Notes: a model not told the origin generated them from the letters alone. A stretch of 64,000 nt of DNA from Kibdelosporangium sp. MJ126-NF4 (GCF_000826545.1 NZ_CDME01000008.1:62001-126000); one strand, 5' to 3'. Positions 45,156 through 54,779 are shown, counted from the stretch's first letter. A program made the numbers and translations.

Positions 45156-47740
45156 GACAGAATCTCGACGTACCCCTGCGTTCCGTTCACACGGATCCGC
45201 TGTCCATCCCGGATCAGCCGGGTGGCGTTCTCCACCCCCACGACGGCAGGCAAGCCGTACTCCCGAGCGACCACCGCGCCATGGGTCATCAGCCCGCCCA
45301 CCTCTGTCACAAGGCCCTTGATAGTGACGAACAAAGGCGACCAACTGGGATCGGTGTACGCGGTCACCAGGATGTCATCCGCTTCGAGATCCGCCTCGGT
45401 CATGTCCAGGATGACGCGGGCGCGTCCCTCGACGATCCCGGTGGAAACCGCGAGGCCGATCAGTGCGTCGGCTGGCGCGTCCTCTCGTCGGTACGACCCG
45501 GCGATGGCCTCGCCGTCCGATGTCAGCACCCGGGGCGGCGTGAGCGCCTGATAGACGGCGAACGCCTCCTTGCGCCGCCGGATGAGCTGGTTGTCGACCT
45601 GGCCTGTACGCACGACGTCGTGGAGTTCCTGGAACCTGAGGTGGAAGATGTCCTCAGCCTTCCGCAGTACGCCCGCCCGCACCTGGCGCGAGGCCTCTTC
45701 CAGCATGGCTTGCTTGTAGATGAAGTAGCGGCTGACCATCCCGTACTTCGGGTACTCCCGATAACCGATGTAGGTCCGCAGACGATCGATCATCGCCTTG
45801 GTCTCTTCGGCTTTCCCTTCCCCGTCAGGCAAAGCCCGCAGGCGCTTCAGCAGTTCCTGTTCCTTCTCCCACGCTTCCTGTTGCCCCTGCTCGAAACGCC
45901 GCCTGCTGGCGCCGGGCTCGAAGTTTTCGACGTTGCCGAGAATCACGGGGATGAGTGCCGAGGGGCGTTCGCTCCAGCGTGGCCTCGTGATGTCGATCTC
46001 GCCGACGCAGCGCATGCCGTACTTGCCCAGGTACGCCAGGATCGAGTCCCGCGCCTCCACTCCGCCGGTGAGCTTGGGCAGGTCGTCCAGGAAACCTTCG
46101 TCCTTGACGTCCCGCAGGAACGCCACCACTTCCGGATGCGGCCGGATCGCGTCCGCGACGTCCAGGAGTGCCAGTCCCATCTCCGAAGTGATGTTGTTCG
46201 GAACGGACTGCGTGAGGGTGTCGACCGCGTTGTCCTCGCCCAGCCACCCGTGCATCTGCTTGTTGATCCACAACGCCGCGTCCATCGCCGACATGAACAC
46301 CTGGTGGCTTCGCCGGTCGAACAACAGCCGCCGCAGTTCCTTGAAGTCTTCCACGATGAAGTCGAACAGGTCCGCTCCGTGATACGCCTGGATGTCGCGT
46401 CGCGCGGCGGCCAGGGATGCCTGGCTGGTGGCGATCAGCTCGTCGACGATGGCCGGATCGGTTTCGATCGGTGCGGTCGGGCCACCGAGGAACGGCTGGC
46501 CGGGGTTGTCCTGTGACGGCGGCGGGATGAAGTCGCTGCGGTCGAGGATGGTCCGCAGCGCGTCCTCCATCAACGGGTCGCCCGACTCCATGGCCTTCAG
46601 CAGCCCGTCGCGGCTGGCCTGCGATGCCACCATCTCGGTGACGTCGACGAACAGCCTGCCGCCCGCCTCGGCCATCGGCCGGGGCGTGGTCATCTGCCAG
46701 ACCGACAGACCGAGGGACTTCATCGGATCGGTCATCATCTGCTGGTGACCGACGGACAGGTAGATGTGGTTGTCCTGGTCCTCGGTCTCCGGAACGGGGA
46801 ACAGTGTGGTGATCGGCCTGCTCTGGACGATCTGGAAACCACCGTCGGCCAGGCACCACTCGATGTCCTGAGGACGGCCGAAGTGCGCCTCGATCCGCCT
46901 CCCCAGCTGCGCGAGCCGCACCACCTGCGCATCGGTCAGCGCTGGTTGCTGCCGCGATTCCGGCTCGATCGCCTGCTCCCGCGTGCCTCCTTCCGGCGAG
47001 GCGTGGATGGCCAGCAGCTTGCTGGCGATCGTCCTCTCGACGACCTCGCCGTCACGCACCTTGTAGGTGTCCGGGTTCACCAGACCGGACACCAGCGCCT
47101 CACCCAGGCCGAAACTGGCCTCCACGCTGGTGATCCTCCGGTTCGACGTGATCGGGTCGGCGGTGAACAGGATGCCGGACGCCTCCGGCACGACCATCTG
47201 CTGGACGACCACCGCCATGTGGACCTTGCGATGGTCGAAACCGTTGCGCAGGCGGTAGGCCACGGCTCGCTCGGTGAAAAGCGAAGCCCAGCACAACCGG
47301 ATGTGTTCGAGGATCGCCGCTGCCCCCACGACGTTCAAGTACGTGTCCTGCTGGCCCGCGAAGGACGCCGTCGGCAGGTCTTCGGCCGTCGCGCTAGATC
47401 GGACAGCATAGGCGGCCTCATCGTCCAGCTCGGCGAGTGCGCGGGTGATCGCCGCCGCCAGGTCGTCCGGAATGGGAGCCCCGGCGACGGCGCTGCGAAC
47501 TTCCGCGCTGAGCACAGCGATCGCATCCCGGTCGTCCGGGGCCAGGTGCGACAACTGGTCGAGCCGGTCCTCAAGCGACGGCACGTCCGCCATGACCCGT
47601 CGGAAGGCGTCCGTCGTCACGCAGTAGCCAGCTGGCACGGGGATGCCGTCGATCCGTGAAAGCTCGCCGAGGTTCGCCCCCTTGCCCCCGACGAGCGCCA
47701 CCTGGCTTTGGTCGATCTCTTGGAAACCCAGCACAACCAC
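45152..47740 (-). CDS. rph: Rifamycin phosphotransferase (rifampin-inactivating, PEP-synthase-like)
   Basis: 862 residues from GTG 47740, with AGGAG 6 nt upstream. N-terminal ATP-binding domain (VVLGFQEIDQSQVALVGGKGANLGELSRIDGIPVPAGYCVTT; YAVRSSATAEDLPTASFAGQQDTYLNV), central ~400-residue antibiotic-binding region, and the C-terminal swivel domain with the phospho-histidine loop VTEVGGLMTHGAVVAREYGLPAVVGV (His about 820). Length and this N-terminus fit the RPH family rather than PpsA (~790) or PPDK. RPH transfers the ATP beta-phosphate to the rifamycin C21 hydroxyl. The RAE-like repeat upstream supports the assignment. Confidence 0.88.
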   Translation of the reverse strand: MVVLGFQEIDQSQVALVGGKGANLGELSRIDGIPVPAGYCVTTDAFRRVMADVPSLEDRLDQLSHLAPDDRDAIAVLSAEVRSAVAGAPIPDDLAAAITRALAELDDEAAYAVRSSATAEDLPTASFAGQQDTYLNVVGAAAILEHIRLCWASLFTERAVAYRLRNGFDHRKVHMAVVVQQMVVPEASGILFTADPITSNRRITSVEASFGLGEALVSGLVNPDTYKVRDGEVVERTIASKLLAIHASPEGGTREQAIEPESRQQPALTDAQVVRLAQLGRRIEAHFGRPQDIEWCLADGGFQIVQSRPITTLFPVPETEDQDNHIYLSVGHQQMMTDPMKSLGLSVWQMTTPRPMAEAGGRLFVDVTEMVASQASRDGLLKAMESGDPLMEDALRTILDRSDFIPPPSQDNPGQPFLGGPTAPIETDPAIVDELIATSQASLAAARRDIQAYHGADLFDFIVEDFKELRRLLFDRRSHQVFMSAMDAALWINKQMHGWLGEDNAVDTLTQSVPNNITSEMGLALLDVADAIRPHPEVVAFLRDVKDEGFLDDLPKLTGGVEARDSILAYLGKYGMRCVGEIDITRPRWSERPSALIPVILGNVENFEPGASRRRFEQGQQEAWEKEQELLKRLRALPDGEGKAEETKAMIDRLRTYIGYREYPKYGMVSRYFIYKQAMLEEASRQVRAGVLRKAEDIFHLRFQELHDVVRTGQVDNQLIRRRKEAFAVYQALTPPRVLTSDGEAIAGSYRREDAPADALIGLAVSTGIVEGRARVILDMTEADLEADDILVTAYTDPSWSPLFVTIKGLVTEVGGLMTHGAVVAREYGLPAVVGVENATRLIRDGQRIRVNGTQGYVEILS

Positions 47741-47824
47741 AGTTTCTCCTACACCCCTTGAGTGTCGCCGTTCCCGCGATTTCCGCAGGTCATGGCTTCG
47801 GCCGGAGATTCTGCAGCACGACCC

Positions 47825-47843
47825 GGGTCTTGCCGCAAGGCCC
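47825..47843. promoter_or_regulatory. Rifamycin-associated-element-like inverted repeat upstream of rph
   Basis: GGGTCTTGCCGCAAGGCCC, 19 bp, arms complementary but for one base, 85 nt upstream of the rph GTG. Known actinomycete rifamycin-inactivation genes share a 19-bp inverted repeat (RAE) with the same CTTGC..GCAAG core in this position, mediating induction by rifamycins. Match to the published consensus is from memory. Confidence 0.65.
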
Positions 47844-47902
47844 CCGGTGCGCTATATGTTGAAGGGGAGAGAGAAAGTCGCAACTCCTGCTGGGGATTCC
47901 GG

Positions 47903-49060
47903 CTACACGTCCGCCGTCTGCTTCGCAGTGCGTGCGGCCTGTCGGCGTGGCCTGGCGAACCTGCGCATGATGGGTCGCTCGACCAGCGTGAACTGCAGCC
48001 ACGACACGACAATCGTGACGCCGAGCAGGCCGACCGCGACAGTGGCGATGGCCGCGGTGCTCAGCCCGTTGTCCAGGATGAGCAGATGGTAGCCGAGTAG
48101 CAGCACCATGAAGTGCCACAGGTAGAACGCGAACGAGATCTCGCCGAGCCACACCATGACCCGATTGGACAGTCCGGTTCGCTTCTTCTCGATGTCGGCG
48201 GCAGCGCCTGCGGCGATCAGCAGGCCAAGGGGGACCACCGTGACCGCGATCGTGGCAAAGGTGGGCGGGACCAACGGCTTGACCGCGAACGCGGCGGCCA
48301 CCAGTGCCAGCGCGCCGCCGAAGCCCAGCGGCAGCCGCTGACCGGTCATCACGACACGGGCCAGGATGATGCCGAAGACGAACTCGAGCATCCGCAGCGG
48401 CGGGAACTGGTAGACCACGTAGGAATCCCACTCGGTGAGCCCGAGCAGGGGTGACTGCGGCGGCTGCACCGGCCCGATCGCCCCGGACAGGGCGGGAACA
48501 GCGAAGATCACGGCCGCGACGCCGCCTGCCCACCACCACAGCGCGTTCGGCGGGATACGCCTGATCATCCGCAGCAGGAACGGGAACAGGAAGTAGAACA
48601 GCGCCTCACACGACAACGTCCATGCCGCGCCGTTGAAACTGCCGCGGACATCGAGCCCGGGGAAGAACGACTGCACGAGCAACAGGTTCGGTATGGCGAT
48701 CCAGCTGTCGACGGCGTGTTCCGTCGCCATGAAGGATATGATCAGCACGGCGACGACAAAAGTGATCAGGTGATTCGGGTAGATCTTGAAGAATCGGCGC
48801 CGCCAGAATCGTCGGGTCGTGTCGTCTGCGGGTACTGACCAGGTCAGAATGAACCCGCTGAGAATGAAGAAGTAGCTGACTCCGGCCGAAGCGGCGTACC
48901 ACGAGCCTACGAATATGGCCGGGTTGGGCTCGGCGAACAGGTAGTACACGGCGCCGAGGCCGAAGACCGTCAGCGCGGCGACGAAACGCATTCCGGTCAG
49001 CGAGGGAAGTGTGGGCCTACTCGTTGCGGGTGGCGCGGCTAATTCGGGTAATTCGGACAT
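47903..49060 (-). CDS. Membrane O-acyltransferase (OafA/YrhL, acyltransferase 3 family)
   Basis: 385 residues from ATG 49060; in-frame codons further upstream lack a ribosome site. About ten membrane segments. Family motifs: TGMRFVAALTVFGLGAVYYL (N-terminal RxxA region), YFFILSGFILTWS, RFWRRRFFKIYPNH (R-x10-type active region), and WTLSCEALFYFLFP. Transfers acyl groups to carbohydrates, lipids or a secondary metabolite at the membrane. Acceptor unknown. It ends 163 nt before rph on the same strand. Confidence 0.88.
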   Translation of the reverse strand: MSELPELAAPPATSRPTLPSLTGMRFVAALTVFGLGAVYYLFAEPNPAIFVGSWYAASAGVSYFFILSGFILTWSVPADDTTRRFWRRRFFKIYPNHLITFVVAVLIISFMATEHAVDSWIAIPNLLLVQSFFPGLDVRGSFNGAAWTLSCEALFYFLFPFLLRMIRRIPPNALWWWAGGVAAVIFAVPALSGAIGPVQPPQSPLLGLTEWDSYVVYQFPPLRMLEFVFGIILARVVMTGQRLPLGFGGALALVAAAFAVKPLVPPTFATIAVTVVPLGLLIAAGAAADIEKKRTGLSNRVMVWLGEISFAFYLWHFMVLLLGYHLLILDNGLSTAAIATVAVGLLGVTIVVSWLQFTLVERPIMRRFARPRRQAARTAKQTADV

Positions 49061-49302
49061 GGCGACGCACCTTCTTCCACTGGTGTGTGGGCTTCGAAGT
49101 GAGATCGATCTATCCCCAGTAACGCGTGCGGCGATGCCGATCCTGCCGTTGTCCAGTGATGTCGTCTTCAGCTGTCCCGTAATGCCAGACAAAACAATCG
49201 ACATCGGTGTGCACGGCCGGGCCGTCGGGCATCGGGCTCGTCTGATTGGGGGAGTGCGTCAAGATCGCGTTTCGAAGTGTCAGGTGCGTGCGGGCTTACG
49301 CC

Positions 49303-50004
49303 TCAGTAGTCGAATCCGTCGCACGTCGTCAATTCACAAACGGGGAGAGTGCCCACCTGGTCGGCTGGTGGTGCCTCAATGTCGACAGGTGCTCCCCATG
49401 CGCTGTACCGCAAAGTTCCTGCGGGCAGGGTGGTGATTTCGCGCGGTAGGTCGTCCTCGTCGATCACGACGCTCAGGGTTTCTTCGCCCTTGTCTGGTTC
49501 CTCGGCGATGACGACGCTGTAGCGAGTAAGGACGGCATCGCCCTCTCGTGTGGTCGTCACTGGCCCCAGTCGAAGGCCGTTCTCTTTCAGGGCCGTCAGG
49601 GAGACACCGAGGTCCTTGCCGTCCTGCAGCAGTCCATAGGGGGTACCCAGCACTGTGTACATCACGTTGGCGTGATCGGGACCGATCCTGGCCCACGGCT
49701 TTCCGGCCTGGGCGGCGAGTGCGGCGGGGAGCCTCGCATACGCGTCGTCGTTCACGAAAACCAGTCGATGTTCCTTGCTGTTGACCGTGATGGCAACGTC
49801 CGCCGAGCCAACTCGGTGAACACCGGAAGCCCGTGACTCGTCTTTTCCTTCCATCGTGATGTGTGCGGTCTTCTTGGCCGCAACGGCCGCCGAGACGGCC
49901 TTGCCCAGTTCCTCGATGGTCGCGTGCTGCTGGGGCGTGCTGCCGGTACAGGCCGTCAGCGCCAACGACATGACTAGTCCACAGAGAATCCCCCTTGTGC
50001 GCAT
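49303..50004 (-). CDS. Secreted lipoprotein (LprG/LppX-like fold possible)
   Basis: 233 residues. Signal MRTRGILCGLVMSLALTAC with lipobox LTAC (Cys 19). The mature part begins with a Thr/Gln linker, then HITMEGKDESRASGVHRVGSADVAI...HRLVFVNDDAYARLP, a strand-rich pattern seen in actinobacterial lipoproteins that hold lipids (LprG/LppX class), but similarity is only at fold level. C-terminal Cys pair in LPVCELTTCDGFDY. Function unknown. Confidence 0.8.
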   Translation of the reverse strand: MRTRGILCGLVMSLALTACTGSTPQQHATIEELGKAVSAAVAAKKTAHITMEGKDESRASGVHRVGSADVAITVNSKEHRLVFVNDDAYARLPAALAAQAGKPWARIGPDHANVMYTVLGTPYGLLQDGKDLGVSLTALKENGLRLGPVTTTREGDAVLTRYSVVIAEEPDKGEETLSVVIDEDDLPREITTLPAGTLRYSAWGAPVDIEAPPADQVGTLPVCELTTCDGFDY

Positions 50005-50110
50005 GGGGAAACCCTATCGACGGTCGCAATCGGCCATATTGCCCAGTGCGGCAACGGTTCCGCGTGAGCTGGCGGTGTGGCCGCGATGACGGTGTCCAGC
50101 GCACAATCCG

Positions 50111-50212
50111 GTGACCGTCGTCGGCCTCGGCTCCACGGGCATGGCCCTCGCCGATGCGCTGCTCAAGCAAGGATCGTCCTCGGGGATAGTCGCTGAGGAT
50201 GGTCGGGCTTGA
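50111..50212 (+). pseudogene. Remnant of an NAD(P)-binding reductase N-terminus
   Basis: GTG 50111 opens VTVVGLGSTGMALADALLKQGSSSGIVAEDGRA and then a stop. The first ~21 residues are a textbook Rossmann start (GLGSTG, as GxGxxG) of the imine reductase / 6-phosphogluconate dehydrogenase type, but nothing beyond the first strand and helix remains. It is probably a decayed gene fragment upstream of the sugar-transport operon. Confidence 0.55.
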
Positions 50213-50277
50213 ACCGGCCATAGCCCAGGGCTAGGTTCACCCTGTGCGTGATTGAAACGTCTCAACGGGGAGCGGCC

Positions 50278-51276
50278 ATGCGTGTTGCCATCGCTGTACT
50301 ACTGAGCGTCAGTCTTGTTGTGACCGGGTGTAGCAAGAAGGATCAGCCTGCGGCCGGTGACGGCAGCCAGGCGCGGGTCAAGGTCGCGTTCGTGCCCAAG
50401 CTGCAGGGCATTCCCTACTTCGAGGCGATGAACACCGGTGGTCAGAAGGCCGCGAAGGACCTCGGCATCGACTGGATCTACAAGGGCGGCACCACCGCCG
50501 ACCCCGGCGCGCAGACCGAGATCCTCAAGTCGCTGATCCAGCAGAAGGTCGACGTGCTCGTCGTCGCGCCCAACGACCCGGACTCCGTGGTCCCGATTCT
50601 CGCCGACGCCGCGAGCAAGGGCATCAAGGTGCTCACGTCCGACACCGACGCGCCCAACTCCGTCAGGGAGATGTTCGTCAACCAGGCCACCGCCGACGGG
50701 ATCGGCCGGACCGTGGTCGACTCGCTGATGACCGCGATGAACCAGCAGGGCAAGTTCGCGATCGTCTCCTGCGGCCAGACCGCCGCCAACCTCAACTCGT
50801 GGATCGACGTCCAGAAGCGCCACGCGGCCGAGAAATACCCCAACGCCACCCTTGTCGACACTGTCTACGCCGGTGAGGACGAGGCCAAGGCCGTTTCCAT
50901 GGCCAAGGACCTGATGAACGCCCACCCCGACCTCACCGGCCTGATCGGCCAGTGCACCGCGTCGGCTCCGGGCGTCGCCAAGGCGGTCAGGGAGTCCGGC
51001 AAGATCGGCAAGGTCTTCACGGTCGGTGTCGGTACGCCGAACTCGATGAAGCCCTACCTGCAGGACGGGTCGTCGTCGGCCGCTGTCCTGTGGGACGTCG
51101 AGCAACTCGGCTACCTCACCGCGTGGGCGGGCCTGAAGGTCAAGAAGGGCGAGCAGCCGCAGGCCACCAACAACGTGTCCGCCAAGCTCGCGGCCGTCAA
51201 GTACGAAGGAAAGACGTTGCTGCTGGGTGACCCGTTGAAGCTCACCAAGGACAACGTCGGTGACTACGACTACTGA
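50278..51276 (+). CDS. Sugar ABC transporter substrate-binding lipoprotein (RhaS/LsrB-like)
   Basis: 332 residues from ATG 50278, with GGGGAG upstream. Signal and lipobox MRVAIAVLLSVSLVVTGC (Cys 18). Periplasmic-binding-protein type 1 fold: VKVAFVPKLQGIPYFEAMNTGGQKAAKDLGIDWIYKGGTTADPGAQTEILKSLIQQKVDVLVVAPNDPDSV, closest in style to rhamnose (RhaS) and autoinducer-2 (LsrB) binders. Captures a simple sugar outside the cell. First gene of a four-gene import operon, overlapping the ATPase gene by 17 nt. Confidence 0.9.
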   Translation: MRVAIAVLLSVSLVVTGCSKKDQPAAGDGSQARVKVAFVPKLQGIPYFEAMNTGGQKAAKDLGIDWIYKGGTTADPGAQTEILKSLIQQKVDVLVVAPNDPDSVVPILADAASKGIKVLTSDTDAPNSVREMFVNQATADGIGRTVVDSLMTAMNQQGKFAIVSCGQTAANLNSWIDVQKRHAAEKYPNATLVDTVYAGEDEAKAVSMAKDLMNAHPDLTGLIGQCTASAPGVAKAVRESGKIGKVFTVGVGTPNSMKPYLQDGSSSAAVLWDVEQLGYLTAWAGLKVKKGEQPQATNNVSAKLAAVKYEGKTLLLGDPLKLTKDNVGDYDY

Positions 51277-52699
51277 CGCACTGCTCACGCTCACCGGGAT
51301 CCGCAAGCACTACGGCGGTGTCTACGCCCTGCGGGGCGTGGACTTCCAGGTCCGGGCCGGTGAGGTGCACGGGCTGGTCGGCGCCAACGGCGCGGGCAAG
51401 TCCACCCTGATCAAGGTCATCTCGGGTGCGGAGAAACCGGATGACGGCACGGCGGAACTCAACGGCGAGGACCTGTCGGAAGGGGACACGGTCGCGGCCC
51501 TCAAGGCGGGCATCGCGACCGTGTACCAGGATCCGCAGCTGTTCGGCGAACTCACCGTGGCCGAGAACGTCTTCGTCGGCCGTGAGCTGCGCAGGCACGG
51601 CCGGGTCGACTGGCCGGAGCAGAACCGCCGCGCCCGGGACCTGCTGCGGGGTCTCGGCCTCGACGAGAAGCTTGCCGCACACCGCATCGCCGACCTGTCG
51701 GTTGCCGAGCAACAGCTTGTTTCGGTGGCGAAGGCGCTCGCGCACGAGGCCAAGGTGCTGATCCTCGACGAGCCGTCGGCCATCCTGACCGACCGTGAGA
51801 TCGACACGCTCTTCCGTGCCATCAGGGCACTCAAGGACCAGGGCGTCGGCGTCGTCTACGTCAGCCACCGCCTCGACGAACTGGCCCAGATCACCGACCG
51901 GGTAACGGTTCTGCGTGACGGCAACGTGGTCGCGAGCGAGGCGACCAAGGACCTGACCGTACGGCGGATCGCCGAGCTGATGGTCGGGCACGCGCTCAAC
52001 GGCGCCACCACAGAACGCGCTGTCCCCCAGGGGGAAGCTGTTCTCGTGGTCGACGATCTCCAACGCCGCAACCGGTTCGCGGACGTGAGCTTCGCGGTCC
52101 GGCCGGGTGAGATCGTGTCGCTGTTCGGGCTCGTCGGATCCGGCACGGGCTCGATCGCCCGAGCTGTGTACGGCATCGAGCCCGCCGACTCCGGCACGGT
52201 CCGGAAAGGACAGACGGCGATGCTGCCGGGCGACCGCTCGCGGCAGGGCGTGTTCGCGACGAAGAGCGTGGGCTTCAACATCTCGATTGCCTCGCTGAAA
52301 GGCCTGTGGCTGAAGCGAAAGCGGGAACGCGCGACGGCCGAGGACTTCATCGGGCGGATGCGGATCAAGACACAGGGGCCGTCCGCGCTGATCGCCACGC
52401 TGTCCGGCGGCAACCAGCAGAAGGTCGTGCTGGCACGGCAGTTGGTCGAGCGGCCGGAGGTGCTGATCCTGGAGGAACCGACCCAGGGCGTCGACGTCGG
52501 CGCGAAGGAGGAGATCCACACCCTGGTCGACGACATCGTCGGGCACGGCACCGCCGTGCTGCTGGTGTCGTCCGACCTGCCGGAGGTGATGCGGCTGGCC
52601 GACCGGATCCTGGTCGTCCGGGGCGGCCGGATCACCGCGCGGTTCACCCACGGCGCGGCGCAGGCCGACGTGCTCGCGGCCGCGGCGGGTGACGAGTGA
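51260..52699 (+). CDS. Sugar ABC transporter ATPase with two ATP-binding domains (RbsA/RhaT type)
   Basis: 479 residues from GTG 51260. N-terminal domain has Walker A GANGAGKST, VYQDPQLFGELTVAENVF, signature LSVAEQQ and Walker B VLILDEPSAILT. The C-terminal domain has a degenerate P-loop (GLVGSGTGSI), signature LSGGNQQKVVLARQL and LILEEPTQGVDVGAKEEI, the usual asymmetry of this family. Energises import by the two permeases that follow. Overlaps both neighbours. Confidence 0.94.
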   Translation: MTTTTDALLTLTGIRKHYGGVYALRGVDFQVRAGEVHGLVGANGAGKSTLIKVISGAEKPDDGTAELNGEDLSEGDTVAALKAGIATVYQDPQLFGELTVAENVFVGRELRRHGRVDWPEQNRRARDLLRGLGLDEKLAAHRIADLSVAEQQLVSVAKALAHEAKVLILDEPSAILTDREIDTLFRAIRALKDQGVGVVYVSHRLDELAQITDRVTVLRDGNVVASEATKDLTVRRIAELMVGHALNGATTERAVPQGEAVLVVDDLQRRNRFADVSFAVRPGEIVSLFGLVGSGTGSIARAVYGIEPADSGTVRKGQTAMLPGDRSRQGVFATKSVGFNISIASLKGLWLKRKRERATAEDFIGRMRIKTQGPSALIATLSGGNQQKVVLARQLVERPEVLILEEPTQGVDVGAKEEIHTLVDDIVGHGTAVLLVSSDLPEVMRLADRILVVRGGRITARFTHGAAQADVLAAAAGDE

Positions 52700-53646
52700 G
52701 CAAGACCGAAGGTCAGGAAGTCGTCCTCATCGCCGTGCTGGCGGTCCTGTGGCTGGTGCTCGGGTTCGGCACGGACACGTTCTTCGCCGCCTCGAACCTG
52801 CAGAACATCCTGGCCACCGTGGCGCCCGTGACGATCATCGGGATCGGGATGACCGCGGTGATCGTCACCGGCGGGATCGACGTCTCGGTGGGCAGCGCGC
52901 TGGCGGTCGTCCTCGTCGTGGTCGCGAAGATGCTGCGGGACAGCGGTTTGGCCTTCGTCCCCGCGGTCTTCGTCGGCCTTGTGGTCGGGGGCGTGCTCGG
53001 CGCGGTCAACGGCGTTCTGGTCGCCTACGGCCGGGTGCACGCGATCATCATCACCTTCGGCACGTTGAACATCTTCCGGTTCGTGGCACTGCAGATCTTC
53101 GAGGGCAGGGAAGTCGCGGGCGTACCGGGCACACTGGACTTCCTTGGCGGTGGCGCGGCCGGGCGCAGCTTCGGCATCCCGCATTCCTGGCTGCTGGCGG
53201 TTCTTCTGGCCGTCGGTATGTGGTTCTACATGCGACACGCGCCGACCGGGCGACACCTGTACGCCATCGGCGGCAACGCACCCGCGGCGCGGCTGGCCGG
53301 AATCCGGGTGAGCAGGCGCTTGGTCGGCGTCTACACGATCACCGGTGTCCTGGTCGGCCTGGCCGCCTGTTGCGTGATCGGCGGCGGTGGTCTCGTCGCG
53401 CAGAGCGCCGGAACAGGCCTGGAACTCCAGGTGATCGCGGCGGTCGTGATCGGCGGGACGAGCATTCTGGGCGGCCGCGGTTCGGTACTGGGGACGGTGC
53501 TCGGCGCGCTGCTCGTCGGCACGGTCACCAGCGCGGTCACGTTGCTCGGCTGGCGCAGTGAGCTGACCGCGTTGTTCATCGGGGTGTTCATCCTGCTCGC
53601 GGTCGGCGCGGACCTGCTGCGGGAACGAAGGAGGCGGCGCCTGTGA
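52696..53646 (+). CDS. Sugar ABC transporter permease 1 (BPD_transp_2 family)
   Basis: 316 residues from GTG 52696. About ten membrane helices; family motifs ITGGIDVSVGSALAVVLVVVAKML and YAIGGNAPAARLAGIRVSRRLVGVYTITG, and VIGGTSILGGRGSVLGTVLGALL near the end. Forms the membrane channel with the second permease. Overlaps the ATPase and permease 2 genes by four nt each. Confidence 0.93.
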   Translation: MSKTEGQEVVLIAVLAVLWLVLGFGTDTFFAASNLQNILATVAPVTIIGIGMTAVIVTGGIDVSVGSALAVVLVVVAKMLRDSGLAFVPAVFVGLVVGGVLGAVNGVLVAYGRVHAIIITFGTLNIFRFVALQIFEGREVAGVPGTLDFLGGGAAGRSFGIPHSWLLAVLLAVGMWFYMRHAPTGRHLYAIGGNAPAARLAGIRVSRRLVGVYTITGVLVGLAACCVIGGGGLVAQSAGTGLELQVIAAVVIGGTSILGGRGSVLGTVLGALLVGTVTSAVTLLGWRSELTALFIGVFILLAVGADLLRERRRRRL

Positions 53647-54623
53647 AACGGTTGGTCACCGACCGAGTTCTGTTGCTGGTCGCGTTGCTCGTGATCCTTG
53701 TGGTGTGGATGAGTGTGCTCGGCGCCAACGGGTACCTGATCGCGCCGTACGATGTGGACTATCTTCTGTCCTCTTTGGAGTCTGTTGTCCCGCTGTGCCT
53801 GCTCGGGATCGCCGAGCTGCTGGTGATCGTGTCCGGCCGCGGCGGGATCGACCTGTCGGTCGGTGCGATGGTCAGCCTGGTCGGCATGGCGTTCGGCTTC
53901 ATGGTCGGCGTCTGGCACTGGCCGGTCTGGCTGGCGATCGTCGGCGCGGTGCTGGCCGGTGCGGTACTCGGCGCCGTGAACGGTTTCCTGGTCGCCTGGC
54001 TCGGAGTTCCCGCGCTCATCGCGACGCTGGCGACGTACTACGCGTTCAGCTCGCTGGCCCTGGTGGGCAACGACAACGCGCCGATCTCGACTCAACCGAT
54101 CCAGGACCTGCACTCGCTGACGACCACGGTCGGCCAGGTTCCGTTGCAGGTGTTCACTTTCCTGCTGCCGTGTGCCGTACTGGCTTGGTTGTTGGCAAAT
54201 CGCACGAACTACGGCCGCAGGCTGTACGCGGTCGGCACGAACGAGGCAGCGGCGAAGTTCGCCGGACTTCCTGTCGTCGGCATCAGATTCCGGGCCTACG
54301 TACTTTCCGGGATGCTGTCCGCTGTGGTCGCTGTGATCACCGTGGCGCAGTTCGCCTCCGCACGGCCGGACGCCGGAACTGTCGGCAACGGCATGGCGTT
54401 GCCCGCGATCACGATCGCGATCCTCGGCGGCACAGCGATCACTGGCGGAATCGGCCGGATCGGCGGTGTGCTTATCGCCTCGCTGTTCGTCGTCTGGCTC
54501 AACGCCGGAATCCTGCTTGCCTTCGAGGACTCCCGCGGCAGCCAATATCAACTCCTTGCCCTAGGTGCGGTTTTGGTGTTCTCCGCGCTGCTCAACAGGG
54601 CGACCCTGACCCGCAGGGAGTAG
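53643..54623 (+). CDS. Sugar ABC transporter permease 2 (BPD_transp_2 family)
   Basis: 326 residues from GTG 53643. Same family as permease 1 (VSGRGGIDLSVGAMVSLVGMAFGFMVG; YAVGTNEAAAKFAGLPVVGIRFRAYVLSGMLSA; ILGGTAITGGIGRIGGVLIASLF). The order binding protein - ATPase - permease - permease matches rhamnose- and Lsr-type operons. No sugar kinase or isomerase gene is nearby, so the substrate cannot be assigned. A 12-bp-stem hairpin lies 157 nt downstream. Confidence 0.93.
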   Translation: MKRLVTDRVLLLVALLVILVVWMSVLGANGYLIAPYDVDYLLSSLESVVPLCLLGIAELLVIVSGRGGIDLSVGAMVSLVGMAFGFMVGVWHWPVWLAIVGAVLAGAVLGAVNGFLVAWLGVPALIATLATYYAFSSLALVGNDNAPISTQPIQDLHSLTTTVGQVPLQVFTFLLPCAVLAWLLANRTNYGRRLYAVGTNEAAAKFAGLPVVGIRFRAYVLSGMLSAVVAVITVAQFASARPDAGTVGNGMALPAITIAILGGTAITGGIGRIGGVLIASLFVVWLNAGILLAFEDSRGSQYQLLALGAVLVFSALLNRATLTRRE

Positions 54624-54779
54624 GCCACCCAGCGGGTACCACTGCGCTGTACGGTCGACTGTTGGGATCAGCAGTCGGCGATGTACCGTGCCTTTCGTCA
54701 GAACATTTCACACTCCCGTCTGTTCGCGCGAAAGTCCCACCCTGCTAACGATCGTGCGATGAGGGCCAGACAGGAGCGC

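Noticed and set aside
45152..47740. Phosphoenolpyruvate synthase (ppsA) or pyruvate phosphate dikinase
   Set aside because: Length (862), N-terminus and the upstream RAE-like site fit rifamycin phosphotransferase better; the shared ATP-grasp and swivel-His domains explain the general similarity.
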